Notes: generated by a model not told the origin, from the sequence alone. 64,000 nt of DNA from Symbiodinium natans (GCA_905221605.1 CAJNDS010002677.1:1-64000); one strand, 5' to 3'; shown: positions 50,830 to 61,553, counted from the stretch's first letter. A program made the numbers and translations.

Positions 50830-53230
50830 CGCGGAAACCATGCTAGAGTACAAATCGGTACACATACCTGTCTATGACATAGATAGATGTAGACCCAACC
50901 TGAACTGCGATCTGCGAACCACGAGCTTGCTCAGCAGCTAATTGGCCGCTTCTTTGTTCCACCCTATCACCCAATAAACCCTAAAGGTCCTTGCCACATA
51001 CAGTTATATAATCCCAAAAGAAGGAATCAACAGAACCGAAGAGCTGCCCCCCCCCCCCCCCCCATGGAAGCAAGCGGCCATTCGGATGCAGGGCCAGGTC
51101 CACATCGTAACCATGCAGGCCCAATCCGCGGAAAAAGCCTCCGCTGCTCGACCCTAAAGTTCACATCACAACAAGATCTTGTGGCGGGTAGCTAAAGCCT
51201 TGTCATGCTTTGTTCAAGGGGTTGGCAAGGCAATGAAAGGTATGAGTATGTATGAGTCTAAACCGCAGATTAGAAGCGAGAAAGGGTTTGACGATCGCAC
51301 TTGGATGGGATGTTCCGCAGGAACACCGCCGTTGAGCCTTTCCAGAGCTGATCCGAAGTAGATTGAAGGCCTTGGCTAATGCACCATGCATAGCAACACC
51401 GTCACCAGTTCAGTGAAACCTGGTGTGCAAAACAAATCGTTCGTATACTTCTGCCCCTGGATGGCGAGAGCCTGTGCAGAGTTTCCGCCGGCCAAGCACG
51501 CAGGCACAAACACTTTTGCCGGATCTTCTACCATAAATAAGCCAGTCTGCAATTGTTGACTGCAAAGCCCGCACTGGCGGACATGCCGGTCATTTCCGCT
51601 GCATACCCCGAAGGCCTGGAAAGCGTGGACAGGCAGGGTAGATCAGGGTAGGGTGGTGTGTTTCATCTTGGTGATTGTAATGCGTAATGCGTAAGCAGTC
51701 CCTTTTCCAGCCCAGCGCTCAGGAGGCGGCCGGCCAGGGTCTGTACCGGAGTTCATCGATGCATCGATGAGTCGGTGGCCCCGAGGGCCATGCGAGGCTG
51801 AGCTGCACGCATTGCCGCGAGGGTTCCAGCGGTTATCGAGGTGGACAACGCTTGGAGGGTTTCAGTTTCGGGGACATGTGATGGGCTGAGGGCGTGGGAG
51901 ATGTCCATACTGCGGGGCGTCTTGAAGACTTCTTCACTCTTGCTTGGATAAAGGCGTACTGCCCTCAAGTCGCCAACTCAAAGCTCAAGATCAGTCAGGC
52001 CCTCCTGAGCACGTAGAACAACCTTGCGCGTTCGCTGCACTTGGGGCAACTCTACAAACTGCTTTGGGAATTTTGCTCGAGCAGCTTCGATTACGTTCCA
52101 GCTGCTAACTCGGACCTGCAGACCGCACCCCCCGCGACTTTTGCTTTTGCGCAGACGTGATGTTGTGGGCCTTCCGCTTTTGCTACCCTGGCCCAGCAAG
52201 ACCCTGCAATAGATGCAGGGCTTCAGATCTTCAGGTTTGGAGGTTGAGGATGTTGTTTAGGTCCTAGCTCAATGGTCTCGACAAATCTTGAAGGCCCCTA
52301 TGAAGAAGGCCCCTATGAAGGACGAAGGTTCCCAATGCGGAGGGTGTGCTTGGGAAAACCAGCTCCCACCTGCGAGGGAAGCAGTTCCGGACTCTCTTGG
52401 GCTGTACTTAAACATAGCTAGCTATTGTATGCTATTGTCAGCTTCGGGGTCCTAACAGTTCCACGGCTTGGATTACAGCCATTAGCCATTGACAGCTCAG
52501 CCCCTCTCGCAGGTTCCAGTCTCTGCTATGTTGTGCAACACGCCCGTGGAAGAAACCCTCCTCTGCAAGCAAAGGGTGCTAAGTTCTGGTCCAAATCAAA
52601 CCTCGTGACTCACAGCTCCTGTTGAAGTTTTATTCCCATGTTTCCCTCACGTTCACGCTATGCAGCCCAAGTCTGTCTCAGTGACACACCGAACGTACAA
52701 GTAAACCGGTGCGGTCACACAAAACATACCTATGTATGAGGCAGCCATGGTTAGGGGTGCTGCAAACATCAGAGAATGGATGCTGAACCAAACCGAGAGC
52801 TTAGCTAGGCTGCGCTCACGAAGGTTGAGAGCCTTTCCGTGTCCCTAGCTCATGAGAAAAGCCCTAGCGACCCCATGGTGGCCCCATTGCGTAGACATAG
52901 ACCCATTTGCTTTTGACTTGGACATGGAAGATCTTGCATGTTACATCATGTTACGTCCAAGCCCTGAAGCCTAGGCCCCTCATTGTCAATTTACGTCAAA
53001 CGGGGGGTTTGCGCCATCAGATGCGTCGCCGGCCAACTCACCCCAATGCACTCTGCGACTGCAAGCAGCCATCCAGGATGCCTGAACGCTTTTTGGGGCA
53101 TGTCAGCCACTAGTCCACTAGTCAGCCTGACCCCAAAATAAGACCTTCGCAAGACATTGCGAGTGCGGAGTTTGCAACTAGATGCAGCTGGTCCGTCCAG
53201 CTAGCATCCTTTCAAGCCCCAGCAAGTGAC
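50830..53230. other. low-density region
   Basis: No recognised gene; all open frames are under 75 codons. Features noted are a C17 run at 51047-51063 and a 15-bp tandem duplication (AAGGCCCCTATGAAG) at about 52290-52320. Confidence 0.45.
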
Positions 53231-54780
53231 TAACGCCAATGCAAGCCTTGCAGAACCCAAGACTTAAGAAGCCGAAAACCATCAAGCAAAACAACCTCAA
53301 CGGCGCACCTACCACCCTTCTCACCTGCCTGGATGATACTGCAGCTCCTTCTCCCAGTCGTCGGCCTGTTGGCAGTAGGTGTGTGAAGGGGTTTGAACGG
53401 TTTGGGTCTTTCGATCTGCGTTCTCTTCCCACACCATGTAAAACGTATAGACCATATAGAAATATACAACTCACCAAAACCGCAAGCTTGAGGGCCGAGT
53501 CGGATTACGAGCTGCCTTCCAGGGAAGGAAGCCCAGGGAGCTGGGCCCAAGCCTACTCTGCAGTATTTTGCCTTTGCCTTCCTTTTGCAAAGCCAGAGGA
53601 CGTACGAGTACATGGGGTACGATCTCCGAGTCATCCCCTCTTGGGCCAGCGTTCCACGAGAGATGCCCACCGATCCCCAAACCGACCTAAGCCCCAACGA
53701 ATGTGAACCACTCGCAAATCCAAATCCCCTTTAGAGCGCCCTCACCGATTCCTGCTGAGGTTCGAGAGGGATGCAAGATCGAGCATGCTCCGCATGCTGA
53801 CAGCGCATTCCGGTGCTCTTCAAGCACACTTCAGGTGCTTTTTGTTGCATTTGCGCGCTCTTCAGGTGCTGACCCCGCGCAATTTTTGATGAAAGCTGAA
53901 GCAGACAGGCATAAACTGCACAACGTGTTATTGAACATCAAGGCCGCTGCGATCGCGTCAATTTTGCTTGGTTCTTATGATATTAGTCGGCTTTGGGTGT
54001 GGGCATGCGCGCACGTGGTCTTGCGAACATGGCCGTTGTCCCATAGAGATCTCTCAGGACTTGTCTTGCGCCTCGTCTGAGATCTGAAGGCACGCAACGG
54101 CCTTCACCGAGGACACGTCACCCTGGCGGTGCATTGAGGGCTGTTGGCAAGAGCAGATCAGAAAACTTGCCATGCCTCAAGATGAGCGCAGACTTGAATG
54201 AAGCTAAAACTGCTGGGCTGGAGATCGAAAGTCACCTAGCGATCTTAAGATGAGCTCCAGGCAAATGCCTCGAAGATCTGCAAAAACAGACACCAAGAAC
54301 GCCATCATCGCGTCACTTTCGGGGTTTGGAGATCGGGCAAGATGGTCACTACCCGGGATAGGCCAAATTACCGCTGAAATCCGCCTCCACACCCAGGGCG
54401 TGCGTTGGGTTGAGGCACCGGAAGCGGGGCCCATAGCCTTGGGCAGGCCGAGCTTCTGTCTGCGAGATGTCTATCAGATGTCCAACCGCTAAAAACAGAT
54501 CATGAGTGCTACGATGCAGCAAAACATGGGATGTACCAGGTAGTGAGAAAAAGCTTCGCGACAACGAAGGCGAAGTAAGGGTCAAGTCTAGAAAACCTGC
54601 AACGCCGCTCTTTAGAAGAACTTGCGGAAAGGCGGCCCAGCCCGCCGACGCGGAAGCCGACGTAGGTAAAGACCTGGCTCTCTGGACTTTCAAGGAATGC
54701 AGAGGCCCCAAACACGAATCTATGCAAACTCTTCTTATCTATGCAACCTCTTCTCAAAACCAGTTCCCATGAGTGTCGCA
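53230..54780. other. overlapping open frames on both strands
   Basis: Plus frames 53239-53706 (155 codons), 53703-54080 (125 codons, with FLMKAEADRHKLHNVLLNIK and a hydrophobic helix after it), 54250-54492 (80 codons) and 54506-54772 (88 codons) oppose minus frames of 155, 120 and 90 codons. The plus pieces at 53703-54772 look slightly more protein-like. I cannot assign strand or function. Confidence 0.25.
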
Positions 54781-54805
54781 ATGCAGTCGCGTAGGGGGAA
54801 CTGGC

Positions 54806-55182
54806 TTAATCAGGGCTGTTGTCAGTAAGGCTTGCAGTCGCAACGGCGGCAACTTGTTCAATCGTCAGAAGCTTAAGCATCCCCTCACCGCACGTCTCCA
54901 AGAAGCGGAGCCGTGCATCTTGCGCCTTCGTCACCTCCTTCAGGACAAGCTCAGGCGCGCTGCCTGTGACAAATCTACCAGAACGCACGAGTCTAAGGCG
55001 GACGACAACTAAATGCTCCGGAGCACATCACTTACTCCAACTCTCCGCCCAGAGTAGAATGCAGGCAACGCAAGCCCCTCAGGCTTCTTGAGCTGATGGG
55101 TCATGCCAAGGGTGTCAAGGCGGTATGAGATGATTCTTTGCGACGGATCATGTCGAAGAGGACTAGACATGTCGCCGCCGAC
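54806..55182 (-). CDS. candidate exons of an unrecognised gene
   Basis: The upstream piece begins after GATTTTTTAG|GTCGGC at 55182. It encodes VGGDMSSPLRHDPSQRIISY and LDTLGMTHQLKKPEGLALPA, and can end at a textbook donor GGA|GTAAGT (55036). The downstream piece (54988-54806) encodes APELVLKEVTKAQDARLRFL and an Ala-rich helix (IEQVAAVATASLTD). Both read clearly like protein, but their phases do not join directly, so an exon or the true splice site is missing. No family recognised. Confidence 0.4.
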
Positions 55183-55214
55183 CTAAAAAATCCCTGCTAG
55201 GGTCCAAAGTCACG

Positions 55215-55700
55215 TTGGGTGCTTGTGTTTACCTCACTTCGCTTGTGCATTTAGATTATTGTGTGCCTCACTTGTGCGCTTTTCCTCTCCTGCATTCTTC
55301 TTCTTGGCTTCTCGTGCCTCAGTTGCACTTTTTGGTTTGCCTCATATGTGTCCTTGTTTTCACTTGCTCTTTGATCGTTTGTCTGCCTTGGTGTCTTGAT
55401 TACTTACCTCACTGGCATCTTTGCCTCGTTGGCGTCGATCCTCGCTCGTGCCTCTCACTAGCGGCTTGATTGATTGCCTGACTCGCTTGTCTTTCTTGCT
55501 TGGCTCACTTGCGGCTGCACTCTTTGTCTCAATTGAAGCTGTATTGTTTGTCACGCTTGCGCTCTATGCGCTCTAGGGTTTGCCTAACTTGCAGCTTTAC
55601 TGCGGCGCGAGTCGCTTGTATTGTTCACTCACTTGCGGCTTCAAATTATTTCGTTGCCTCCACTTGCGACCTCATGTATGTACTTGCATCTTTTCCTGGC
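55215..55700 (+). repeat. CTCACTTGCGGCT-type imperfect repeat region
   Basis: Words such as CTCACTTGCGGCT, CTCACTTGTGCG, CTCACTTGCTCTTT and GCCTCACTGGC recur every 30-60 bp over about 480 bp, with TTG-rich spacing. This is a decayed tandem repeat. The Cys/Leu-rich plus frame (84 codons) reflects it. Confidence 0.5.
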
Positions 55701-55734
55701 CTTACGAAGGGACTTCCGCCTTACAGGCTTACAC

Positions 55735-55790
55735 CTTTCAGGATTGTTGGTTCGGGGTTTAAGGGTTGCTGCTCTTAGGGTTAGGTTTCT
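55735..55790 (-). repeat. telomere-like patch (TTTAGGG orientation)
   Basis: GGGTTTAAGGG, TTAGGGTTAGG and similar words over about 50 bp; the opposite orientation to the array at 20.02 kb. Confidence 0.65.
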
Positions 55791-55839
55791 GATGCTATGG
55801 CTGCGGTACTTACTTGCAGGGTTCAGGGCTTTCCGGCTA

Positions 55840-56570
55840 CGAGTCGCCAAAAAAACATCCAGAACGCGCACCTGAGGACCGAATGCCCATCTGCTGCAGG
55901 AAGCTGGCTGCAGCCTGGCGGTCCTCAGATCAAGAAGCCGTCCGCTTGCACTCTTAGAGGAAGGCAACTCTTAGTAGGGGTCAGGATCTCTTCGGAGCCA
56001 GGCATGTAGGGACAATGAGGACCCTTACACCCCGTCGATCTGGGCCTTCTTCAAGGCGGAGCCGAAAATCTGCTGCACGTCCTGTTGCCATAGGGTCAGG
56101 GAGGCTGCTAGCACTTTTGCACGGCCACTGTTTGACATTCACCCTTCAAGACATAGGCATCGTAGGCCAAGGGCCTAGGGCCTAGGGCCTGGCCTGCCTG
56201 GACTGCGGGAAAGTCTCACCCTCTTGGGCCCCCACATGCTGGGTATAGGCGGAGCTCTTGTTCCTAGGCCCGGCTCTACCGGCAGAAATCAAAACTCAAA
56301 ACAGGAAGCGGAGCTCTGCTCGCCATCTGGGACTTAGATGCAACTGAAAACAAGACCCTTCTCTCAGCGGGAACAACACGAGAAGAAGAGACTCAAGACC
56401 ACTGACCGCTACCCCCCTTCCCCCCCAAATGCGAAACTCCGAGCCAAGGTTCAGCTCCACAATGGCGGTCTTCCACAGGCTCCTCGGATGCGAATGATGC
56501 GACGGCGTCCGATAACGGGCGGATCTCAAGGGTTCTTGGGCTCAGGGGCTCCATACCAGTACCTGAGTCC
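55840..56570 (-). CDS. possible minus-strand exons, unrecognised
   Basis: Short frames on the minus strand look protein-like. Around 56550-56420 is MEPLSPRTLEIRPLSDAVAS; around 56008-55935 is MPGSEEILTPTKSCLPLR; around 55925-55850, after GATCTGAG|G, is DRQAAASFLQQMGIRSSG. They may be upstream exons of the gene at 54.8-55.2 kb. No splice chain is proven. Confidence 0.27.
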
Positions 56571-56599
56571 TAAATCCCAATCCGCATGAGCTGCGCGCC

Positions 56600-57125
56600 C
56601 CTGAAACCCAGAAATTCTGGGGTTTTGGGAGTGCCCGTTCCCCAAGCCGTGGTGCTTATCTCGGTTCTCGACAGCACTCGCCAAGTCCTCTTGGAGGCCC
56701 AGGGCTTTAGAGCTCATGAGTTCAGACGTCCAGCTAATATGTAGTGATATCGCATTCATGGCATCATTGAGTTTTAACTATCACTTCTTCTGCAGGGTGT
56801 AGACCTATAAAAATGACATAAGGCTTCAAAGATTCAAAGTATTCAAACAAGATGGGTGAGTCGAGGCTGTGACGTGGAATTGCTTCATATGGGCAGCTGC
56901 GTTCGGTCCGATGATTTGACCATGGAACCATGAAAAGCGTCGAGAACAATACTGTTCAAGAAAAGAAGCCCTGGACTCTAGAACTTACCCTTCTAAGACC
57001 ACCCATGCGCGCCCGCGGACCATGTCTCCAATGAAGATGGGTCTGTTTGCAGAAGATCGGAACTACTGCAACAGTTTCTGCAACAATCTGCCAGAACACC
57101 CTGCAGCCGAAAAGATACTGACGGC
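56600..57125. other. no clear gene
   Basis: Short frames on both strands only. Nothing recognised. Confidence 0.4.
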
Positions 57126-57129
57126 TGTG

Positions 57130-57396
57130 CTATCTTGTTGCAGTGGCTGGCGGGGCCTCGAGGGCCTTCAATGCATCATTGCGGTTCGGCGCTTTCTCCA
57201 TCTCACCACTTTCCGCATAGGCCCTGCAAAGGCGTGTGGGCTCGGAAGGGAAAGTCGGGCAAAGCTGCGAAGCTGATTGAAGACCGAAGCACCCTGGCCG
57301 CCTGGCCTGTTGATAATTCGCTGGCAGTCGGCCTCCCCCTTGGAATCGCCGAGCTCCTGGCATGAAGTGCGGGACCGCAGGTTGTACGCATTGCAC
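57130..57396 (-). CDS. 88-codon frame with acidic C-terminus
   Basis: The minus-strand frame ends ...YAESGEMEKAPNRNDALKAL followed by EAPPATATR and a TAG. The composition is protein-like and hydrophilic. It might be a downstream exon of the frame at 57.6-58.2 kb. No domain recognised. Confidence 0.3.
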   Translation of the reverse strand: MQCVQPAVPHFMPGARRFQGGGRLPANYQQARRPGCFGLQSASQLCPTFPSEPTRLCRAYAESGEMEKAPNRNDALKALEAPPATATR

Positions 57397-57622
57397 GCAT
57401 TGTGGGCACGTGTCATGTTAAGTTGACCTACACCAATCACCCATCGCTGGCAAACAGCACACATCTTGACAACCACTGCCGAGTCATGACTGTGGAGGCT
57501 TCATTGTCTCCGTGCCTTGAAGAGACCCAGGCCCTGTTGCGCCATGCTGAGGGCTTCCTGCTCTCGGGAGCATGCGCACAGTCAGAGGAACAAAGAAACA
57601 AGGCGACAGCTTTCTAGGATGC

Positions 57623-58171
57623 TTACGCTTCCCAGAACCCCCGAGCAAGTGTGTGCAGTAGGACTCCGAGCTCCCAAACATGGTGGAAGCTCCCAAGCTG
57701 AAAAAGAAAACAAGAGCAGGCGAATGGTGAGGGGTGCAGTCGGGATGCCTTCGTTCGGCCGGTTTTGAGCTTCAAGCCAGCCTCGGGGGATGTTGAGAGC
57801 TCACACTTGCCACTACTATTTTGAGAGCATCTTGAGCCCTTTTGAGCACAAGCTTCTTCGAGTCCCTCGTACGGGGCCCTTGTAAGCTCAGCGGCCAAAG
57901 TCCGCAGAATCTTTGCCTCACCGTCCTGGCATCTCGGAGAGCTAGGAGCTTGGGTTTTCACTTCACGACGGCAAGTCTTGGGTATCTGCCGGTAAACTGA
58001 AGTGTTTTCTAACTCTGGTTCGACCCCTCGGCTGTTCACGGGCTCTAAACACTGTAAATTGCCGTGTGTTGCCCTGGGTAGTAGCTTAGAGCATGTGTGT
58101 TTCAAAAAAGGCTGCTTTGGCTGATTCACAGGAATTGCAGTGTTGAATTCTTCAAGCGCTGCAAGTTGCCG
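57623..58171 (-). CDS. 182-codon frame, unrecognised
   Basis: The minus frame is open from TAG at 58174 (a possible acceptor, CTATAG|C) to the stop at 57623. It begins RQLAALEEFNTAIPVNQPKQ and continues hydrophilic, with VEPELENTSVYRQIPKT and an Ala/Glu-rich helix (AKILRTLAAELTRAPYEGLE). Its last part (FACSCFLFQLG) follows a TTTTCAG-like site and may be intronic. Only GTG is available as an early start, so it is probably an internal exon. Among the unassigned frames this is one of the best by composition. Confidence 0.42.
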   Translation of the reverse strand, partial: RQLAALEEFNTAIPVNQPKQPFLKHTCSKLLPRATHGNLQCLEPVNSRGVEPELENTSVYRQIPKTCRREVKTQAPSSPRCQDGEAKILRTLAAELTRAPYEGLEEACAQKGSRCSQNSSGKCELSTSPEAGLKLKTGRTKASRLHPSPFACSCFLFQLGSFHHVWELGVLLHTLARGFWEA

Positions 58172-58440
58172 CTATAGCAGCGCCTTCCACATCTCCAGCT
58201 GTAGTGCTGGTTAGTTCAAAGAGGTGAGATCAAGTCCGAAAGGGCTGCATTGGCTGCGTTTCCAGTTGCTTACATGCTGCGCACTGCCTTACGCATTTCC
58301 AACTCCTGTCCTGGGTAGCTTTAAAGCAACGTGCCAAAAAATTCAAAATCACGCCCTCTGCGTACGTTAGCCAGCTCTTGGCTGTGAACGGGTTGCACGC
58401 GTTTTAAATTCAAAATCGGCCCACCTTGGCAGCGTGTTGG

Positions 58441-59271
58441 ATGGTTCTCGGAAGTGACAACCTGCACTCCTCCGTGGGCCGTCCCTCGTCCACGCTCTGT
58501 CCGACCCATACCTCTCCCGCACAAATTCTGTCCGACGCCGTCCGATACTTCTCCATTGACCGTTTAGTCTCTTCCATTCTCTTCCACATAAGCACGAAAA
58601 GAGAACTCCCAGTGGCTGTCGGGAAAGACGAGGAGAAATATCGAGAAAAAAATTCGGAGGATCCCAGACAAGTTTTCGCGACCGCGCCCTCCCCGTCAAC
58701 CGGATGTCCACGCATCCCACATCCTCCTCATCAACCGATATCGCGCTGCCTCCCCCTGTCGCACCCAGATCCTCGACAACTAGACATCGCGTTCCCCTTT
58801 GTCTGCGCCTCCTCCTCCGTTGACCGCCCTCCCTCAACCGCCTATCGCGCCCATGCCCCCTTGACGCCGCACCCGCTCCCTCCCCCTCCACCAGACATCG
58901 CATGCGGTTGCCTTGCCCAGACCGCAGGACCAGGGGACCAAACCAGGTTTGCCAGAAAAAAGCAAAGGGACAAGGGAGAGCCAGACCCAGGAAGAAACAC
59001 CGGCTCTGGCGCGCCATGCAAAGCACAACAAAAGGCTACCCCAACCCATCGGTCGCCCGCCAGACCCCCGAGCCGTTTGCACTCCAGCCTTCTTGCCCAG
59101 CTCTCTGTACAAGGCCAGGGCCTCGTTCCTCGAGTGCACAGCAGGTCAGAGCTGTTCCGATCTCCCTTGGGCCGTCGGCCCTCCATGCTCAATTCTTACA
59201 GCAGAAACGTAGCTAAGAGGGATTTGAGTGTGGTGGCAAACAGGCTGCGAAGCTTGCGACAATGCTCCTGA
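58441..59271 (+). CDS. 277-codon frame, longest non-repeat ORF; opposed by a 219-codon frame
   Basis: An ATG at 58441 opens 276 residues ending at TGA 59269-59271. The product would be basic and Pro/Ser/Arg-rich with no recognised domain. The opposite strand is open for 219 codons (59026-58367). The plus strand is C-rich and contains a decayed 40-50-bp repeat (TCAACCGATATCGCG, CAACTAGACATCGCG, TCAACCGCCTATCGCG, CACCAGACATCGCA), which lowers stop frequency on both strands. Length is notable but composition may explain it. Confidence 0.35.
   Translation: MVLGSDNLHSSVGRPSSTLCPTHTSPAQILSDAVRYFSIDRLVSSILFHISTKRELPVAVGKDEEKYREKNSEDPRQVFATAPSPSTGCPRIPHPPHQPISRCLPLSHPDPRQLDIAFPFVCASSSVDRPPSTAYRAHAPLTPHPLPPPPPDIACGCLAQTAGPGDQTRFARKKQRDKGEPDPGRNTGSGAPCKAQQKATPTHRSPARPPSRLHSSLLAQLSVQGQGLVPRVHSRSELFRSPLGRRPSMLNSYSRNVAKRDLSVVANRLRSLRQCS
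58690..58910 (+). repeat. decayed CAACCG-ATATCGCG repeat
   Basis: Four units with the core (T/A)CAAC(C/T)(G/A)-(G/A)(A/C)(T/C)ATCGCG are spaced about 45-60 bp apart inside the 277-codon frame. Confidence 0.5.
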
Positions 59272-59545
59272 CCAGCGAACCAAAGCCGAGAGAACAGCGG
59301 AGAACCATCAGGTGTCCAGGGCCCGTGCAAGGACTGCGACGCGCTGCCAGCGTCGCCTCGGGCGATTTGCACCTGGCGAAAAAGGTACGTCACAGAGCAT
59401 CCACAACATCTCAGAGAGGTGTCACTTCGGATAGCGCAAACAAAGGTCAAAACGTCGTTGCAACGTGGTCAGCCGCACCTACCCTCAACTGCCCTGCCTC
59501 TGCCAGCATCTCCGACACATCCACCTGGTGTCAGTGACATCTGAC

Positions 59546-60002
59546 CTAAAAAGTTAGGCATTTATTTGCAATCACGTCTTTGGCCTCGGCTTGCTTGTTT
59601 CCTGTCCTCTTGATCATCGCCAGCTCATCGCTGGCCTTTGCCAGTTGGCGCACAGACAGCTTCAGGCTTTGAAGGGCTTGAGGTGGCCTTGCAGGTCTGT
59701 TGGGGGCTGTTGCTCAGAATTGAGTACCCTTATGCGGAGGGCCCTTGTCGGCAGGTAGGCCGACGTCCTGAGTGTCCCCCCCTGGAGGCCTGGAGTCCTG
59801 GAGCTACTGGATTAACAGGCAAGCCGCTGCCATCATGGCGTCGAAACTTCGGTCCATGGCCATGCTGGCATCAACGACCTGAGGCTTCTTCAGCACGCGC
59901 AACTCACGTTTTGCAAGCCATGGGCTCGGGCGTGGAAGTCTGGCACTGCCGCTGCTCACGCTACTGACGTGACGGCCGTGGCGACACAGATGCAAGACAG
60001 CA
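59546..60002 (-). CDS. 3' end of an unrecognised gene, two spliced exons
   Basis: Exon 1 (60002-59817) follows TATTGCAG and encodes PWLAKRELRVLKKPQVVDAS, then MAMDRSFDAMMAAACL. Its donor is CCT|GTTAAT. Exon 2 (59687-59546) follows CTGCAAG|G and encodes PPQALQSLKLSVRQLAKASD, then ELAMIKRTGNKQAEAKDVIA, ending NKCLTF and TAG. The phases match exactly. The product is a basic helical C-terminus of unknown function. An AG|G acceptor again fits dinoflagellate usage. The 5' part is not found. Confidence 0.45.
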
Positions 60003-60311
60003 CTGCAATAACGCCACAGACGTGTAACCTCTTACGCTCCACACTGAAGCTTCAACCTTTCCGGCAGGATCCTTGAAGCGCCATAGCCATTCCGTCACTC
60101 TAAGGCCAGCACAACCTTCAGTGCGGATACCTCTCACGCATTGAAATTATTGATACCCCCGTGCAACTGTAGGCTCTACGCCGGGAGGAACAGTTCATGG
60201 CGAGGGAAACTGACCCCTTCCCCCACTTCCCCCTGCTTCCCCCTTATCTACACCCCTCCACATCCCCTCTCAAAAAGCGGACACAGATGACGTCAGCATG
60301 AGCCCCAAACA

Positions 60312-60702
60312 GTGCAGGACCTCGACGAGGCAGGAGCAAGCAAAACAAATGCACAAAGCCTCAAAGCATGCACATCCAAGAGCCCTGGAGAGGGAGTGAG
60401 GGAGTACTTCCCGCTACGTTTTCGCGACACAGTGGGATACAAGCGGAGGCCAGCCTACCCTCGAACATACCCTCGAACAGGGAGTGGACTCAAATTTGGT
60501 TGGGTAAATGGAGAGAGAAGGGGCGACCAAACTCCCCAACGGAGAAACCCCAAAGCTCAAGGCTCCCCAACTTTTTGAACTCTTGAACCCTTTGGGCCCC
60601 TCCCCAAATCCAACTCCCACCGATATCCCAACCGCCTTCTTCGCTGACTCCCCAGCACGGCGGAAGGAGACCAAAGCGTCCTGCCGGGATTCACATCTGT
60701 AA
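60312..60702 (+). CDS. two overlapping plus-strand frames, unrecognised
   Basis: Frames 60312-60578 (88 codons) and 60508-60702 (64 codons, starting MEREGATKLPNGETPKLKAP) overlap by 71 bp in different frames. A minus frame of 86 codons covers the same DNA. The competing readings cannot be resolved. Confidence 0.22.
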
Positions 60703-60772
60703 AATCTACGTGCTACTCACTTTCTTGAGGAATGGTGGCATGGTCTCCAGTCATCCGAAACCCCCAAGTGTT

Positions 60773-61105
60773 TCAAGTTCCCCTGCCTTTGCCAACGTCA
60801 AGGCCTCCGATGCCTGCGGACAGGCTTTCTAGGAGCAATACATCGGTCTTGCTGCTTAAGCTCACTGAGAACTGAAGCAATCTCACCGCCTGACCGAAAC
60901 CGACAAAAACGAACCAGAAAGAACACGAGGCTTCCGTACTTTTCGTGGATTTCGTGGGTGCGCCAAGAAGTGGGGGACAGTGTTGCACGACTAGACAGAG
61001 GGACGCAAGCTTACGGCACAATAAAAGTAATGTAGAGAATGCACAAAAAAATACCGAAAAGTTGAAAGAGAGTGGTTTTCAGGCCTGAGGCGACAAAGGA
61101 GTTGA
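60773..61105 (-). CDS. possible second channel fragment (S5-like and pore-like pieces)
   Basis: A minus-strand piece after CGCCTCAG|G (about 61086) encodes LKTTLFQLFGIFLCILYITF and IV, then meets a GTAAGC donor near 61029. It resembles an S4-S5 linker plus S5. A downstream piece (about 60862-60790) encodes SKTDVLLLESLSAGIGGLD, reminiscent of a pore helix followed by a GG-x-D motif. Both are short. I found no S4 or S6 nearby, and the phases do not join directly. It could be a relic or a coincidence. Confidence 0.25.
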
Positions 61106-61135
61106 GGCTTTGGGGACCCAGCTACTGTTAAAGCG

Positions 61136-61402
61136 TTGAGGAGAGTGAGAAATGGGATGGCTCTTCAAGGGGCTCAAGAGGCCCCCCTTTGGAGGCCACA
61201 GACACCCACATGCATGGTTAATGAGAGGTTGACCTCGCGACAAAAGCCCCTGCCAAGCGCCAAGCGCAAAGCGTGCAACAAATTGGAAAAGCCGCAGACC
61301 AAACACATCGCACTTCTCTTACAATCAAGCAGCTCTTGCGGCAACACCCCAGCAAGACAAGTACTCCTGCAGACAATCAAATACCCTGCCTTGCTTCGGT
61401 AG
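61136..61402 (+). CDS. 88-codon plus-strand frame, unrecognised
   Basis: Basic, with NERLTSRQKPLPSAKRKACN. It opposes a minus frame of 157 codons that is open mainly through the adjacent microsatellite. Not recognised. Confidence 0.22.
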   Translation: MRRVRNGMALQGAQEAPLWRPQTPTCMVNERLTSRQKPLPSAKRKACNKLEKPQTKHIALLLQSSSSCGNTPARQVLLQTIKYPALLR

Positions 61403-61435
61403 AGCATGCGCTGCTGGTAGCTCACCCTCCAGCGG

Positions 61436-61553
61436 TAGTCGTGGTAGTGATGATAGTGATGATAGTCATGATAGTCATGATAGTGATGATAGTGATGATA
61501 GTGATGATCGTGGTGGAAGTGGTGGTAGTGGTGGTAGTGGTGGTAGTGGGTTC
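61436..61553 (+). repeat. GATAGT / GGTAGT microsatellite
   Basis: GTGATGATA, GTCATGATA and GTGGTGGTA words repeat every 9-12 bp over about 115 bp. His-Tyr frames on the minus strand are artefacts. Confidence 0.95.

Noticed and set aside
50340-50865. Ser/Leu/Phe-rich and Arg/Glu-rich frames
   Set aside because: They follow from the CT-rich repeat pair and the adjoining polypurine tract.
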